Positions 29,115 through 41,483 of a DNA stretch of 64,000 nt are shown here, in pieces (the first letter of the stretch is position 1; each line of letters starts with the position of its first letter). Source of the DNA: Styela clava (Eukaryota; Chordata; Ascidiacea; Stolidobranchia; Styelidae); NCBI RefSeq assembly GCF_964204865.1, contig NC_135258.1, positions 8,981,001 through 9,045,000 on the forward strand. Reading direction: 5' to 3'. A program made the position numbers and the translations under genes. The notes under the pieces are model-generated. The model saw only the letters and a list, made by a program, of their open reading frames with translations. It had not been told where the DNA came from and did no database searches.

Positions 29115-29871
29115 TAATACTTCCGAGGCGCGCGAAATCGGAGGCAAGATTTTAGCAAGTTTGTGTGGTAACCCACTTCATGAATTTTTCTCTGGCTGAC
29201 TGGAGTACCATACTCTCCAAAGAATGAAGCACTTGTATACTTGATTTTTTTTTTCATTTTCAAAAATAGCTCGTGCTCTTTTTTAGGCTGACGTGCGAAT
29301 CGCAACATAGAATTAAAACTGGGAAAGTCAGAGCTATCACGAACACATTTAAGGATATAGCGATACAGTGGAAAACAACTAAAATTACCAGCAGTGAAGT
29401 CGTGACTGCAAGTAGACCTTTTCGTTTGCGAATGAGTGCTGTCAGTTTAATCACCAGTTTACATGATGGCTAAAATAAAATATCTTAAAAAATATGAAAT
29501 ATCCACTCGATATAATATTAAGGCTTTTTATCGTAAGCTATATATTCTTTATGCTGCGATGACATACATACTCAAGGCCGCAGGTTTACGTAGCAGTGTA
29601 TGACTTGAGCCTTGCTTCAATGCCGAAAATGTGATTGGTCAGACACGCGGGGCCGAATTTGTCGGAGTTAGGTGCCAAATTCGTCGCATCTATACATTTT
29701 TCATTGACATGCATTTTGCTGATATAATATGTGGAAGACTGTCTTCTGAACTCTATGCCTTTTATCACTGCCAAGTAGACTTATTTTAACATAACCGCGA
29801 GATAGTTGTTTTCATTAAAACCGTTTTTGTATGTTACGTATAATTCACTGTTTATTTAACAACCGTATGAT

Positions 29872-29882
29872 TGTTTTATAAA
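29872..29882 (+). promoter_or_regulatory. Possible TATA box for the lectin-like gene
   Basis: TTTTATAAATA lies about 170 bp before the start ATG of the lectin-like gene. The 5' leader just before the ATG (TTTGACGACCAGGCCAC) is conserved in the pseudogene copy at 54.2 kb. Confidence 0.35.
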
Positions 29883-30049
29883 TATGCAACAGTATGTGTA
29901 TTTTTACATCGTACAAGCAGTGAAATTACGCAATGATGATGTAAAAATACGTAATAATAGTTGCACTGTAAAATTATTTTCCAACATATTATTACCGTGC
30001 TAAACTCTTGAAATTAAAGTCAGTGTTTGACGACCAGGCCACAAAGACA

Positions 30050-33000
30050 ATGCGATTCTACATGATAACCAGCATAGTTGCATTTGCTTTTGGCTTTTTA
30101 ATGGCAATACAAGGTAAGGTATTATGGTAACTACTGAAATACAGTTTTCCCCTTTTACATAAGTTTTTTAATATTATAAACAGATATTATTAATAATACA
30201 CTGTTTTCGCGTTGTGCATGAATTTATTATGTAGACCAGTGTTTCCCAACCCCAGTCCGCGGTCTCAAATGAGTCCGCGGAGCGTTTGAATGAGTCCGCA
30301 ACGAGCCAGAAATTCACTGCGGGTCGCAAACGTTTTTGCGAAACTTAACCATCAGCCACGATTTACGCTAGAATTTACATAAAACATAAAAAGTAAGTTT
30401 ATTCATATAACATTAATCGAGTCAATAATTTCTGGATACTGAATGAGTAGGGCTTGGCATATATTCGAATATTCAATTATTAGAATATCAATTTATTATT
30501 CGAAAATTTGGTAACAAGTAACGCGACAGGTCACTTGCGCGTCGTTTAATCAAATGATTGGATTTAGTAGTTGTTGTTCGAGGAATAATTTTTCTGGTAG
30601 GTGTCAATGGGGGCAACCTAAATTTTCTAAATTGAAAAGCGGCAATACAAAATACTGAAAATAAAACTGAAAACACCATAAGTTTTTTAAAAACGCTTCT
30701 TTAGACATGTTGCAAATTGCAAAATTTCGGGTGCTAATGTAGTATTCGTATCAGGGCATTTCTCTCATAATTCTTTGCTTTACTGCAGAGTCTGCAACCT
30801 ACGGCCAGCGGAGCAATATAATCAGGCCCGCGACGTTTCTCTGAATTATAGTGACAAAACAGCTGTTTTTTGCGATTATATTATTTACGTGACAGAATTT
30901 ATTTTGTGGCACGTTTAGACTAAATTATATCATAACCTAACAAGTATATAGTTCAATTATAATTAGGCATTCAATGGCAACAAAACGCAGAAAAGTTGAA
31001 CGCTAAGTGCAATTGGTTCAATATTCGAATGGTCAGTCTTCGGGCGCTGCTTAAAATTCAACTTCTGATCTGTATGAAAAAATGTGATTCATTGGCCATA
31101 CGCCCGGCTTTCAACTTTCTAAAAATATGCGTGGCCCACCAATGACTTGCAATCTTTAATTTTGGCCTGCGAGCGACAAAATGTTGCCGACTCCTGGCTT
31201 TCCTGTTGTACGAACAGCTCATATTTGTCGAATTCACAAAAATACGAGTCGCAGAGTAAAATGATCACAATTAAATTAATATTAAAGCAAGGCGATGAAT
31301 ATTTTTTATTTTTATTTACTAATATACTAATTATATTTTTAATAAGTACTAAATCAAGTTGTACTTTCTAGAAATTTATAGCAGATAGTAGGATTTTTCT
31401 AACGGCGATAACAAATTCGCAAGATCGCAAATAATTTAAATCAAAACTAAATATAACCGGGCAATATATTCTCACATTATTATGTTCGCAGATTGCCGTG
31501 ACATTTAAAAGAAGTAAAGCTTTCATCTTGTCATAAGTCAACCGCGAGTGACCAGGAACACAATTAAATTAAAATAAGACAACATTTTAAATTCTTGTCG
31601 TTGTCAAGGATAGAATATTGTGCGACAGAAAGGACAATTTATACACTAAAGAAGTCGGCCCTTTTAACGAAGGCGTAATTGCGTAGCCGATTTTGAAATT
31701 CTGAAAAATTCTATTGTGTTTGGTTTTATTACTTCTTCACACAGAATACGTTTGCAAAAAACTCACGTTGAGTCCGCAAAGGTTTTCGCCAGAGAGAAAA
31801 TAGTCCGCGACCAAAAAAGGTTGGGAAACGCTGATGTAGACAGATGGTATTTGAAAATGTAATACTACATTCGTATTATCGGCGACTATACAAAATCGTT
31901 TAATTAGATAATATTGCGACAGATCATGAGAATATTATGTATTCTGTGAAATTTACAAAAATCTATGTCTTTAGGGGATTCAGGCGCGTGTATTACCAGG
32001 ATCATCAACGGACGTTTCGTTACTCGAGGACATTGCGAGAAACCTGACGGAGAAGGTAATGCTTTCTATGATCAAATGAAAGCATGCAGCAAATATTTCA
32101 TAAAATTAAAATGAGTGCGTAATAATTAACTAGCTGGCCAATAACAGAGAGATGTTTTCTAGTGTATATTCATATCATAATAATAAATAAATCTCCAAAA
32201 AAGATGGGTTTACAGATAGTATGACTTACTGATATCAGGTTTATGTTTGGTAAATTCAACTAAATTTTATATTTCTTGAACTCGACGCCTAACTTTATAG
32301 AAATGACGGCAATTTGGCCATTCTATACAATAAAATGAATCAGTAAAATATTCAAATAATAAAAACATATTTAAAAATTAATTTTTTTTAACCCAAACTT
32401 GCTATTTTTTCTATAAATGATATGAAAATTTAATCCCGCATCGTTTTTCTCTGTCAGATATTGTTGATCAACTACGTAGAAGGGTTAATGCAGCCACAGA
32501 AAGGGGTTAGTTGCATAATTTATATTTTCAAAGAAATTTAATGGATGCAAAGAATTTCTACGCGCTACAAAATGATGTTCCGCATTTTACTTTAAAGTAT
32601 CCCGTTTAACTGATATAATATAATTTAAGTAATAGGCTAATGCCAAAATGTTTCACAAACCTTTTTATTCACTGAAAAGCTAAAATGACAATTGATCAGC
32701 TTTCGTTAGATTAGATTGAATAAATAATCAGTCATGAATTATATTTTACAGAAACGTGCCCGATCTACTATAACGGTAAATGTATCTGGCCAATTAAAGT
32801 TGGTGAAAAAACAACAAACTTTGCTAGTGCTATCTCGGTTTGCACAAATATTGGTCGAAAACTCGCCGACATCACAAGTAAAAAGCAATATAATCTTATT
32901 GCTTCATACATGGAACCATGGTTAGATGAGGATTCAAATCGAAATCTTTATATTTGGACTGGAATGAAATACAGTTCTAAGGTGAGAATCAAATTTTTTA

Positions 33001-33702
33001 AATTGAACCCTATTAGGCTGGCTTGTGAGATTGAATTATGAGAAGTTTTCAATCCAGCAACTATAGTAGACAACTCATATGCGGCACTTTTGCTCATTTT
33101 ACTGGTGTTATTACACGCTATGGATTATTACAATACGTTTATGGAAAATCTTTGGCATTGTCCCAAAGTCGTTTGTGGACATTATTAGCCCTTCCGAGCA
33201 GCATCTCAACAAAAGTTTTATATCAAAAGTTTACACAAAATATCCTAATAACAAAATATTTATCTTGTCGAGATTTGATGAATATTTTAGATCCTGGCAT
33301 GCCAGAAAGTATTTGCCTCAATTTCCCTCAATTTTGGGTGAGAATGCGATATTTTTATTGGTGCATTATATATATAATCGGGAAATTACAAAATATGATT
33401 CCCATATTATTTTACTTAATGTATGTTGTATATTCAATTTTTTTTTCAATCATGATCAATACTTTGTTATAAAGATATTACACACGATACCAGCGGAATC
33501 AATACTCGCTTCAAACCGATTTTTTTTACAGATTAAAAATCTGACGTACATCGATGGTACCAAACCCAACTGGTTGTTAAAATATCCTAATCCGCCAGCA
33601 AAAGAAAAAAATGTAGGAGTGGTAATAGGAATATCAGATGCACATGAATTTATTGATTATCGATATTGGAATAAAGTAGGCTTTGGTGCTTTATGCCAGT
33701 AA
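30050..33702 (+). CDS. Secreted C-type lectin-like domain protein, five exons, 197 aa
   Basis: Coding exons are 30050-30113, 31975-32055, 32458-32505, 32752-32981 and 33532-33702; every junction is GT-AG and in frame. Exon 1 is a signal peptide (MRFYMITSIVAFAFGFLMAI). Exons 2-3 give a short linker with Cys and a neck-like DIVDQLRRRVNAATERG. Exons 4-5 form one C-type lectin-like fold: CPIYYNGKCIW, an alpha-1 stretch ISVCTNIGRKLADI, YIWTGMKYSS, DGTKPNWLLKYPNPP, and the end FGALCQ. The outer disulfide pair (VCTN with ALCQ) is present. The inner pair is missing both Cys: VGVVIG stands where a Cys is usual, and no Cys precedes the final strand. The EPN/WND calcium and sugar motifs are absent, so sugar binding is doubtful. 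Intron 1 holds a 1.6 kb hAT-type element. A decayed copy lies at 54.2-55.4 kb. Confidence 0.88.
30237..31833. mobile_element. hAT-type non-autonomous element, 1.6 kb, in intron 1 of the lectin-like gene
   Basis: Ends CAGTGTTTCCCAACC and GGTTGGGAAACGCTG are inverted repeats. Both sides carry the perfect 8 bp duplication ATGTAGAC (30229-30236 and 31834-31841). No transposase ORF was seen. The lectin pseudogene at 54.49 kb keeps the surrounding intron sequence (ACAGATGGTATTTGAAAATG) without this element, which acts as a paralogous empty site. Another element is nested at 30786-31196. Confidence 0.88.
30786..31196. mobile_element. Nested hAT-type MITE, about 410 bp
   Basis: Starts CAGAGTCTGCAACCTACGGCC and ends GTTGCCGACTCCTG, the same family as 45613-46054. 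Flanks GCTTTACT and GCTTTCCT resemble a target duplication with a one-base offset. It lies wholly inside the 1.6 kb element, so it inserted later. Confidence 0.75.
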
Positions 33703-33986
33703 AGTTATTATATATATCTTTGTAGCAACACCATATATTGACTATATCGGTATCGGATGAATGTGGACCGATTTTTTAATTATGAACAAATATATAAATC
33801 GAATATTAATGGATTTTCCAATGAGTATACTACAAAATATGTCGTTATATAGGTACAATCCTGCGCACGATCGATAGGAAAAGTAAATATTCATTTATTT
33901 TACCACCCACAGTAGCCAAACCCTAAGAGTTTTCTAATTGAACACCAAGATTACTATCGTCAGTACATAAAGCAATTTCTTATTCT

Positions 33987-34017
<31 letters not shown>

Positions 34018-35812
34018 CTTTCCAATCTGAATTGATGTGCGCTATGAATATTGCTCAAAGACTATTGTTCCAACCTTTAAACTATTCTACACACTTGAGA
34101 TAATAATTACATAGTATCGGAGTATCGACTTTTTTGGTGTGAAATGGTGTATCGGCGACAGTAGCGGTATCGGTACATCTCTAATATATATTGATCAAAA
34201 AACTAAAAATATCACCTGTTAATATTCTCATCTAGTTGTACAATATTTTCTCTTTTTTGATTTGTTGTTCACTTTTCGTCATTCCTTATTTTTTATTAAA
34301 TCATGAAAAGAATAAATGAAGTCAATGTTTTTATTTTTCGATGTTTCGAGGATTAGTCTTGATGAAATATGAGAAGGAGGAATATCATCCAATTTTGCAA
34401 TCATATGTCGAAGGCCTTGAAATTTAATCTTTTACTAATCTTCGTTACGCATATCGTTAGTATAGTTTAAAAGAAAAATGTAATATGATATTGGGGAAGT
34501 TTAGTAATATTCATATATAAATATATATATATTGAAGAGGAATTATTGGAAAACGTCTCACGCGGTACACCGGTTGAAACCACTGATCTGTAGTATATAG
34601 CCCAAATTATTTTGTCTTAAGATTTGTGGGAATTTCAAGTGGCTTCGTCAGTTTACATCTAAATTGTGGATAGTTCTATCTTTGTATATAACTATAGATA
34701 GGGTTACAATATTTTTGTGACCTCACAGCGGGACGCCTCCAAAGACCATAGATGTGAATTTTTCAACTTTAAATTTACCGATTTTACATTAGGGGCCTAC
34801 ATTTAAAATCATCCCGGCTGTCTTCATTGGCCATTGTCATCGAGAGTTCGTGCGCTGTCTGTCTAAATATCGATTTCAATTGGTAAATTAGAAATAAATT
34901 TACATTAACGTTAAGTACCCTTTTGGCGTACGGCGCTTACCAGTAACAAATTGTAGCAATTAAAACAACGGAAAAATCAAAACCACGCATTCACATTCAG
35001 TAAGTAGGCTACCGGTACGCTACACAGCAACAACTGTATTGAGAACATGCTAATTGGTATTGTTCGTGTATTATTACGACTGACTGAGCGCCAAAGCGGG
35101 ACTTTTGGCTGGCTGGTCGGGACGCCAGGACAAAACGTTGAAATGTGGTACTGTCCCGCCTAAATCGGGACGTATGGTAAGCCTAACTATAGATATTCGT
35201 CGATTTATTTATGAACACTAGGTTTTGTACAAAACAATTCTCTTTCGAAATATCTGTTTTCATTAACCAGTCTTGCATTAAGATTCATACTGGGTTACTC
35301 GGACTGACTTTCCATTCAAAATCAAATGTTCCCGATGATTCGCATCTATAGTTTTTATTATTCCTAGGCCCTAGCATACAAGAGTCACAAACAAATTTAA
35401 CGGAGTCAAATTGTTCATGGTATATAATATATATGCAGTCCAAGCCGACCCATAATCTGGCAACCCTGAATTTCACCATGCCACTCTCTTTATTCTGCAA
35501 TTTAGGGGGTCAGTCTCTGTCATTCGGCTTTGGACTTTTGGTTTTGTGAGCGGGATTTTTCATATTTTATATAGATAGCTTAGGTTTGGAGTGATGGTTA
35601 TACAAATAGATCAAATTCTGAGGAAATGGCGAAACGATCTGACCCACCGATGTTCATTACTGCAGTAATGAAATCTCAGCATCAAACATTACTTGGTCAA
35701 TATTGGATCAGTGTTCTTGGTATTACCCGCGCAGTCAATCACACTATATATATCACTTCATATTCGTGGCTGGATGATAGCACCAGTTATTACCTACATT
35801 CATAGCAGAAAA
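33703..35812. other. 3' region of the lectin-like gene and intergenic
   Basis: Holds the 3' UTR, an (AT)n microsatellite (33990-34017), and a segment ending GCGGTATCGGTACATCTCTAATA (to about 34186). The latter is inverted relative to the starts of the R2 repeats at 36.5 and 55.45 kb, suggesting TIR-like ends of one repeat family. No gene seen. Confidence 0.45.
33990..34017. repeat. (AT)n microsatellite
   Basis: An uninterrupted run of about 28 alternating A and T. Confidence 0.9.
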
Positions 35813-36492
35813 AGATCTTTCAAATCTGCGGGGTGGTACAATAACTTAAGATTAGCATCACCTTCTGCTGCTGTTATGATAGTAGTATATATGTTAGACG
35901 TATCGATTATATTGTTACTGAAACTTAAACAGTAGCACAATTTGGCTAGGGAATGAGCAACAAATGCGTAACTTTTTATTTCACTGGACTCGGAGAGGGC
36001 TGGGCTAACAGTACAACGATGCCGTGCTCTCTGTAATAGTGCGAATCGTTTTGTTATTGCTATAATAATGAGTTGTTTACATCCGTGACAGCCATGGGAA
36101 ATCATCTTAGTATCCTTTGGGGATAGGATGGAAGAAGAACATGAATGTTCGGAACTTTAGCTTTCAAGTCATGGTAATACCTATATTTAATTTCATAATT
36201 TGTAATAATACTACCGGAACCGGGTTGTGTCGTCACTTCTCCGGTCATTTTCAAGCTCACCTGCGCTATATAACGGAAATATTTGTCGCGATAGAATATT
36301 AAATAGGTATTTTAAACGGCACGTTTTATGCAGAAACGGTTGGTTTGGTGTATTATCTTGCAATTTTTTTCCACGAATATGTTTGTATTATGAAAACATA
36401 TTGACTATGAATGGCCAGGGTGCTTTTTTGGTGACAGCAGATAGTAAGAGTTTCTACGACAAGTTAGGGGCCATGAATAGATGTCTGGTAAG
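35813..36492 (+). repeat. Duplicated block R1, copy 2
   Basis: Direct-orientation copy of 27260-27836, with about 100 extra bases inserted near 36117-36215. Near its end it stays open through NGQGAFLVTADSKSFYDKLG before a GTAAGG donor-like site; copy 1 is out of frame there. No function recognised. Confidence 0.8.
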
Positions 36493-36493
36493 G

Positions 36494-37000
36494 TGACTAG
36501 AGATGCAACGGTATTGGAAATATCGGCCAAATTTTCGGTAGTAGTCTATTGTAGAATACTCTATCTTCAAGTTCGGAAAATTTGTAAATTCATCGAAAAG
36601 CTATTTTTCACGATAACAACAGTAATACAGAGCAAGGTCGAGCGACCTATAGGTGTAAGACGTGTAATTCTAACCCACTTCACTAATGGTTCTTAACCTG
36701 AATGACAACAATTCAATGACCATATTCAGTGCGATATATTTTACTTTTATGGACTTATTTAAATATATATATTTTGTATATTATTTTTCAAAATGCCTTA
36801 GTTGCAAACAATATTTCTTATTTGTTGTTTGTTTGTTTTTTGTAATTTTAATAGGTCTACCTTACTTCAACTTTACCTTTGATGTAAATTTTCTCTCGAT
36901 ATGCTTTTCTTTTTTTTTCTTTTATTATACATTTTGGAAAAATTGCTTTTACTGTGAATTTTTTCGATGTTGTGCCAAAAGAAGAGAATAAGCTTGTCAA
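36494..37000 (+). repeat. Duplicated block R2, copy 1
   Basis: About 500 bp matched at 55455-55950: AGAGATG..., a TATCGGCC(A/C)AATTTT motif, GTAGTCTATTG / ACTCTATCTT, CCTGAATGACAACAATTC(A/G)ATGACCAT, and GATGTAAATTT(T/C)CTCTCGATATGCTT. Its partner lies directly behind the lectin pseudogene stop; this copy lies 2.8 kb behind the intact lectin-like gene. Confidence 0.75.
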
Positions 37001-37583
37001 CTTATTTTATTGGCAAAGAAAATAAAATAAAGTTCTAGTCTAAGGTCTATGCAATCAACTAAAAGTTTTTAATTTATGGTAGTGAAAGACATAAACTATG
37101 TATAGCTGAAGTCTGTTTCTGATAATTGAAGTCCGGTCTAGTTTTTTAACTTCTTTACAACCGCATTATTGTTATCTGTGTTGATAATTAGGTTGATAGG
37201 GAAATAAAAAAGTTAATCGCACGATAGCAGTTATCTGCCTCGTTAGTGAATATGGCACTTTAAAATATATACATATATATGTATATTTGCAAACCTTGAG
37301 TAGGCCAATAACTCAAAATGATTTTTCTAATCACGTAACATCTTCATCCGTAGTAGCAAAACGAGCATGCCATTAATGGCATTGAATAAATCTCAAACAC
37401 AATCGGAAATTCTTGGTTCGACTTCATACTGATGTCTCATGTAAAAGTGGAAGTATATTCTATGGGTCAATACTTGTTGGCGAAAACTCCAGTCCTCCAA
37501 TAACTATCAAAAATTGGGTAATCTTCTCTTTTTTTTTTATTAAACACATATATACCCACATATTCACAAAACTCTACTTAGGC

Positions 37584-37664
37584 CAACATATTGGTGCACA
37601 ACCTGAACCTTGCGCTGGTACAAATACTATGTTCAGGATGTGCGCCATCTTGGAGCACATACCT
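37584..37664. mobile_element. Short foldback element, second copy
   Basis: GGTGCACAACCTGAAC ... GTTCAGGATGTGCGCC inverted arms. Related to 29041-29114. Confidence 0.45.
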
Positions 37665-37984
37665 GTGGATCTCCGTATTATTTCCATTTTCTCTCTTCGC
37701 TATTTCCACACCATTTCCCCACTGTCGGCAGTATTTGGTGCTGCTTACTGTATATTACCGATATTTTGTATCGGGGCAATGAAAAATTGTGGCACCTTAT
37801 GTAGAAGAATATTTTCAGCCGTGTTTTTATTATTTAAAATTTGTATTTCAATACAATACGACATTTCCAGAATACATGTGAATTAAAAGATTTCTAGATG
37901 CATGTATAATTCAAGATATATATAGAAAGAAAATCAATGTTCGTTCTTGCTGGAGTCCGTTCGGGTATGCTATGGTGACATTCT

Positions 37985-39410
37985 TCAATCACTGGCATCG
38001 TTGTCAGGCAACTCAAAACGTTTTGGGTAAACTGTAAAAATAACATTTAATGTCAAAACACTTTAACACAGCAATCAATAAAAAGCAACTCAATTTAATG
38101 TGAAAAACTATATTTAAATATGAATATTTAACATTAATATTATATTTTTTTGATAGGAACATTGTAACTTTTTTTATTCGAAGCAAATTACCATACTTTT
38201 CTATGATTTGAACCTTTAAATTTAAACGGCCCAGTCAATTGAATACAGTCAACAACAACGACCATCTATAAGTTTTGTCATGCGATTGCGTTTTATACTA
38301 AATTAATGTAATATTTTCAAAAAATAATGTTTATTTCAACAATTCAAACTCGAATATGGAACAAGAACACGGTACAAATTGCTTTTAGTCAATTGATAGT
38401 TGATAAGATAATATGTATAATGTACATCTTACTTTCCTTGAGTTCTTCTAGTTGACGAAGTAGATTCTCACCCAATTGGTCATCATCAGTGAACAATTCC
38501 TGCGAAGGGAAACATTTTTAAATATCTTACAGATTGAGAGTTATCAAATACTCATTTGTAACATTAAAAAAACTTTACCTGTAATGGTTTTTCATCCCAA
38601 CTCCATCTAATTGCACGACGGATGACTCTAATAAAGAACATTTTGTCAATATAATGAGGAATTATGGGCTGGTTGTTTACGATCAAACGGTTTTTATTTT
38701 TTATGCTCATCGTGATGATGAAAAAATGGACCAATCGATTTCACAACATAACATCAAAACGAAAGAAATCGCTGGAGCGATATAACTTTTAAGCAATTTA
38801 TCTCTTATTTGAAACAAATTTTGCTGTTACAAGGCTACTCAACTATTTTTACCGAAGATCCACATGCACAACTTTAAAATTATATTTCGGCATCCTTAAA
38901 CACGCACTTCCTCGGCCGGCTAATGATTATTAGCTAATCAAAATTGTTTAATATGGCGTTATAGTTCTTTTCATATATATATTCACAACTATATAAAAGT
39001 GATTTTATAGAAGAAAACCTCAAAAGTGGGGCTAATGATCCGTAATAAAGAATTAGGTGCGGTCCGAATCAAATACTCAAAAGATCCTGAGTTTAGTAGC
39101 CCTGTTATATAATACGTGAAAACACTCTTTTTATTATCATCAAGTATATTTATCGCAGAATAGCATCTTCTTTTACAATTGAATGTTGTGAAGCAGGTAA
39201 ATTGGAAAAAAATGGTCAAATTCAATATAATTGTCTGGACAATATATTCAAATGAGGAATTTTTTTAATTTATATCTAAATTTCAGCATATAAAAAAACA
39301 TACGCTTTTTTTGCAATTTTTCCCCTCCTTCTTCTTCTACCCCATTCCAAAGAATCCATAGCCATTAAAAGAACAACTAAAAAAATGACCAGCACTTTCG
39401 ATCGAAACAT
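37985..39410 (-). CDS. Gene A: Arg-rich AMP-like precursor, four exons, 89 aa
   Basis: Likely secreted cationic host-defence peptide precursor. Exons in coding order: 39304-39410, 38579-38627, 38433-38499 and 37985-38031. Intron phases are 2, 0 and 1, all GT-AG. The start ATG opens a signal peptide (MFRSKVLVIFLVVLLMAMDS, then LEW). Residues 24-46 are strongly cationic with no acidic residue: GRRRRRGKIAKKA, then VIRRAIRWSW, with 8 Arg, 3 Lys and 2 Trp. An acidic tail follows (LFTDDDQLGENLLRQLEEL) and the protein ends PDNDASD. This signal, cation, anion order is that of tunicate AMP precursors. The tandem sister is gene B, with the same exon plan. A polyadenylation AATAAA lies at 37826-37831 on the minus strand. 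No sequence match to a named peptide was recognised. Antimicrobial activity is inference. Confidence 0.85.
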
Positions 39411-39498
39411 GTTTCTGAATTTCGCTATTGACAAGATGTGAAACCGCGATATGTAGGCGTTGTTGAAAGTACTAGTTCGAAAATGAGCTTTTCAGTCC

Positions 39499-39504
39499 TT
39501 TATA
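39499..39504 (-). promoter_or_regulatory. TATA box of gene A
   Basis: TATAAA on the minus strand about 90 bp before the ATG. Gene B has a weaker TTTTAAAA at the equivalent place (about 44519-44526). Confidence 0.55.
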
Positions 39505-41308
39505 AACCCTCCTTTCATCAACATCATAATGATTAATCACTTTCTTCATTAATGATTTTAATCTATCACTTTTTCTACATGTTTTATGAATAGTATATAT
39601 GCAACAATTTAGTGCAAGTGTTCAAGCGATGTTCAATCGCCTCAATCAACTTCCTAGACAAATTAATAACAATGAAGGGGAATATTACACAATATAGTGT
39701 AGCTGACAATCTTTAGTGCATTTGGAAGCTGACTCACTTTTGTATTTGAAATCGACGGAAATAACCCGATCAAAGAAACACCAGTTTTTGAATTTAGTGA
39801 CTATCTGTTTCATCATATAGGTTGTGGTCTTGATTAAAATACCAATAATATTTAATTGTTGGTTTGAAACGTTCGTTAAAAAACTCCAATCATGCATGTA
39901 TGCCGTTAGGACTCGAGAAAGTTAGTAAATTCATAAGTATATCTTGAATATGATCACTGGGGCACCACTCCATACTGTTTAATGGCATTGCTTAAAAATT
40001 CTTCAAAAAAATCAATATTTTGTACAAATTTGTTCTGTTCGATCTCTTACGAAAATCTTGCTTTTGTATTATTACCTAATGGATTTGTTGCTGAGGTAAA
40101 TGCGGATTCACAAATCACATTAAATTTTATTTTAACCAGTTTTTAACCAAAGGAAGAAATTATTTCTAAGCATTTTGAGCAAAAATTGTACAAAAAAAAT
40201 CATCGTATTTTTACTTTACTAACAGGTAAAATGAATATGTGGAACCCAACCCAAACGATAAACAATTTGGTCTTGAGAAAAGGCAATAAATAAGCAAAAA
40301 ATGTCTTTTCTGAATTATTTTCCAAAGACATGTGCTTTATTCTAAGTCTAACGACGAGATTTATGCAAGACTATAAGATTCAGTTGTATTTTACACAACT
40401 GAAAAGTCGATATTGCATAGTTTAGTATTTAATTGAAGTATAGTCGACACAATATCTTATTTGTGATTGTAACTGTTGGAACAATTATTCGAATCACCAC
40501 TATCTAAAATTTGGAAACAATAAAGTTCTAAACACTAATGTTGTCATAAAAAAAACATCCAAATTTCTGTGGATGCTCCACATTTTATCTACTTTAAGCA
40601 AAGGTATGTAACCCAATATTAATCTAGAACAAAAAGGGGCAGGAGGCCATAAACTCTATTCAATCGCCAACGGTGTGAACGTAACAATTATTTGTTGTTG
40701 CATTCAATAAAACCGGGTACCTACAGTTGCTTCCTCACATAACCATCACAACCTCCCAGGTTTTGTTTGGCTTGGAGGTCGTGCCTGATATACAGAGTTT
40801 ATGGCACAAGAGACATTTATCGTCCAGGAAATATTAGTGATGATAACCGACAACGTTCGCAAAATTTATTGGACGTAAATCAGTCCAAATTTTTTTAATC
40901 TCATTTTTTCGTGCAATATTCTGTAAGCTTGTATGTTGTATATCTATGTATGCTCAAATCGATGATGGCGTAATTTATAATTTTCGTAACAATTATTCAA
41001 TGTAATTCAATAATATTTAATCTTTTTTGCTGTTATTTTTTATAGTAGATAGTTCGCTATGACGTCAGATGCGTTTGTAGTTGAAATTGAATCCATCGAA
41101 ATTATAGAAAAATAAGGGAACAAAGTTCAAAGACATGGTCACGTGAGTACAATGACTACTACGTGAGCACTAGCCTGAACTAAAAACACGTGATGACAAA
41201 ATCTACTTAAAAATAGAAAATGTTGGGTGAAATATCAATCTCCACAGGCACTGGAAAAAAATTGAAGGTTATAAAAAATTGCATTCTAGGAACTTTTCCT
41301 ATTTTCAG

Positions 41309-41483
41309 GTCCCGCAATTGTAAAATTCATTGGCCCATCAATTGCAGAGAGCAGCCATTTTACAACAACGACAGAATCAACTATTTTGCAAAACAATGCG
41401 CGTTGTGTGGAAAAACGATCAATGGTGGTTCACACTGTCACCACAACATTCCTAAAATAACAAAACTTTTTCCAATGCTATGA
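41309..41483 (+). CDS. Cys-rich candidate terminal exon
   Basis: An acceptor TTCCTATTTTCAG precedes a frame (phase 2 entry) of 57 codons plus TGA. The peptide reads SRNCKIHWPINCREQPFYNN, then DRINYFAKQCALCGKTINGG, then SHCHHNIPKITKLFPML. Five Cys and the C-x-x-C step recall small secreted Cys-rich (for example ShK-like) modules, but the spacing does not fit ShK cleanly. Upstream in-frame codons exist, but a signal-peptide exon was not found. It is the only plus-strand coding candidate inside the AMP cluster. Family uncertain. Confidence 0.35.

Larger units (their letters stand above)
37980..41000 (-). repeat. Tandem duplication unit with gene A
   Basis: Homologous to about 43380-45100. Beyond the gene, upstream landmarks are shared: GTGCAAGTGTT near 39615 and 44620, and GTTGCTTCCTC / GGTTTTGTTT(G/T)G...GAAGGTCG or GGAGGTCG followed by CAGAGTTTATG near 40720-40810 and 44850-44930. 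Confidence 0.75.

Noticed and set aside
33038-33702. Overlapping long plus-strand ORFs of 144 and 207 codons
   Set aside because: They lie across intron 4 and exon 5 of the lectin-like gene. Only the last 57 codons of the longer frame are coding in the spliced model.
37413-37886. 157-codon plus-strand ORF, hydrophobic
   Set aside because: It runs over a foldback element and the 3' end of gene A's transcription unit. Composition is AT-driven and no domain is seen.
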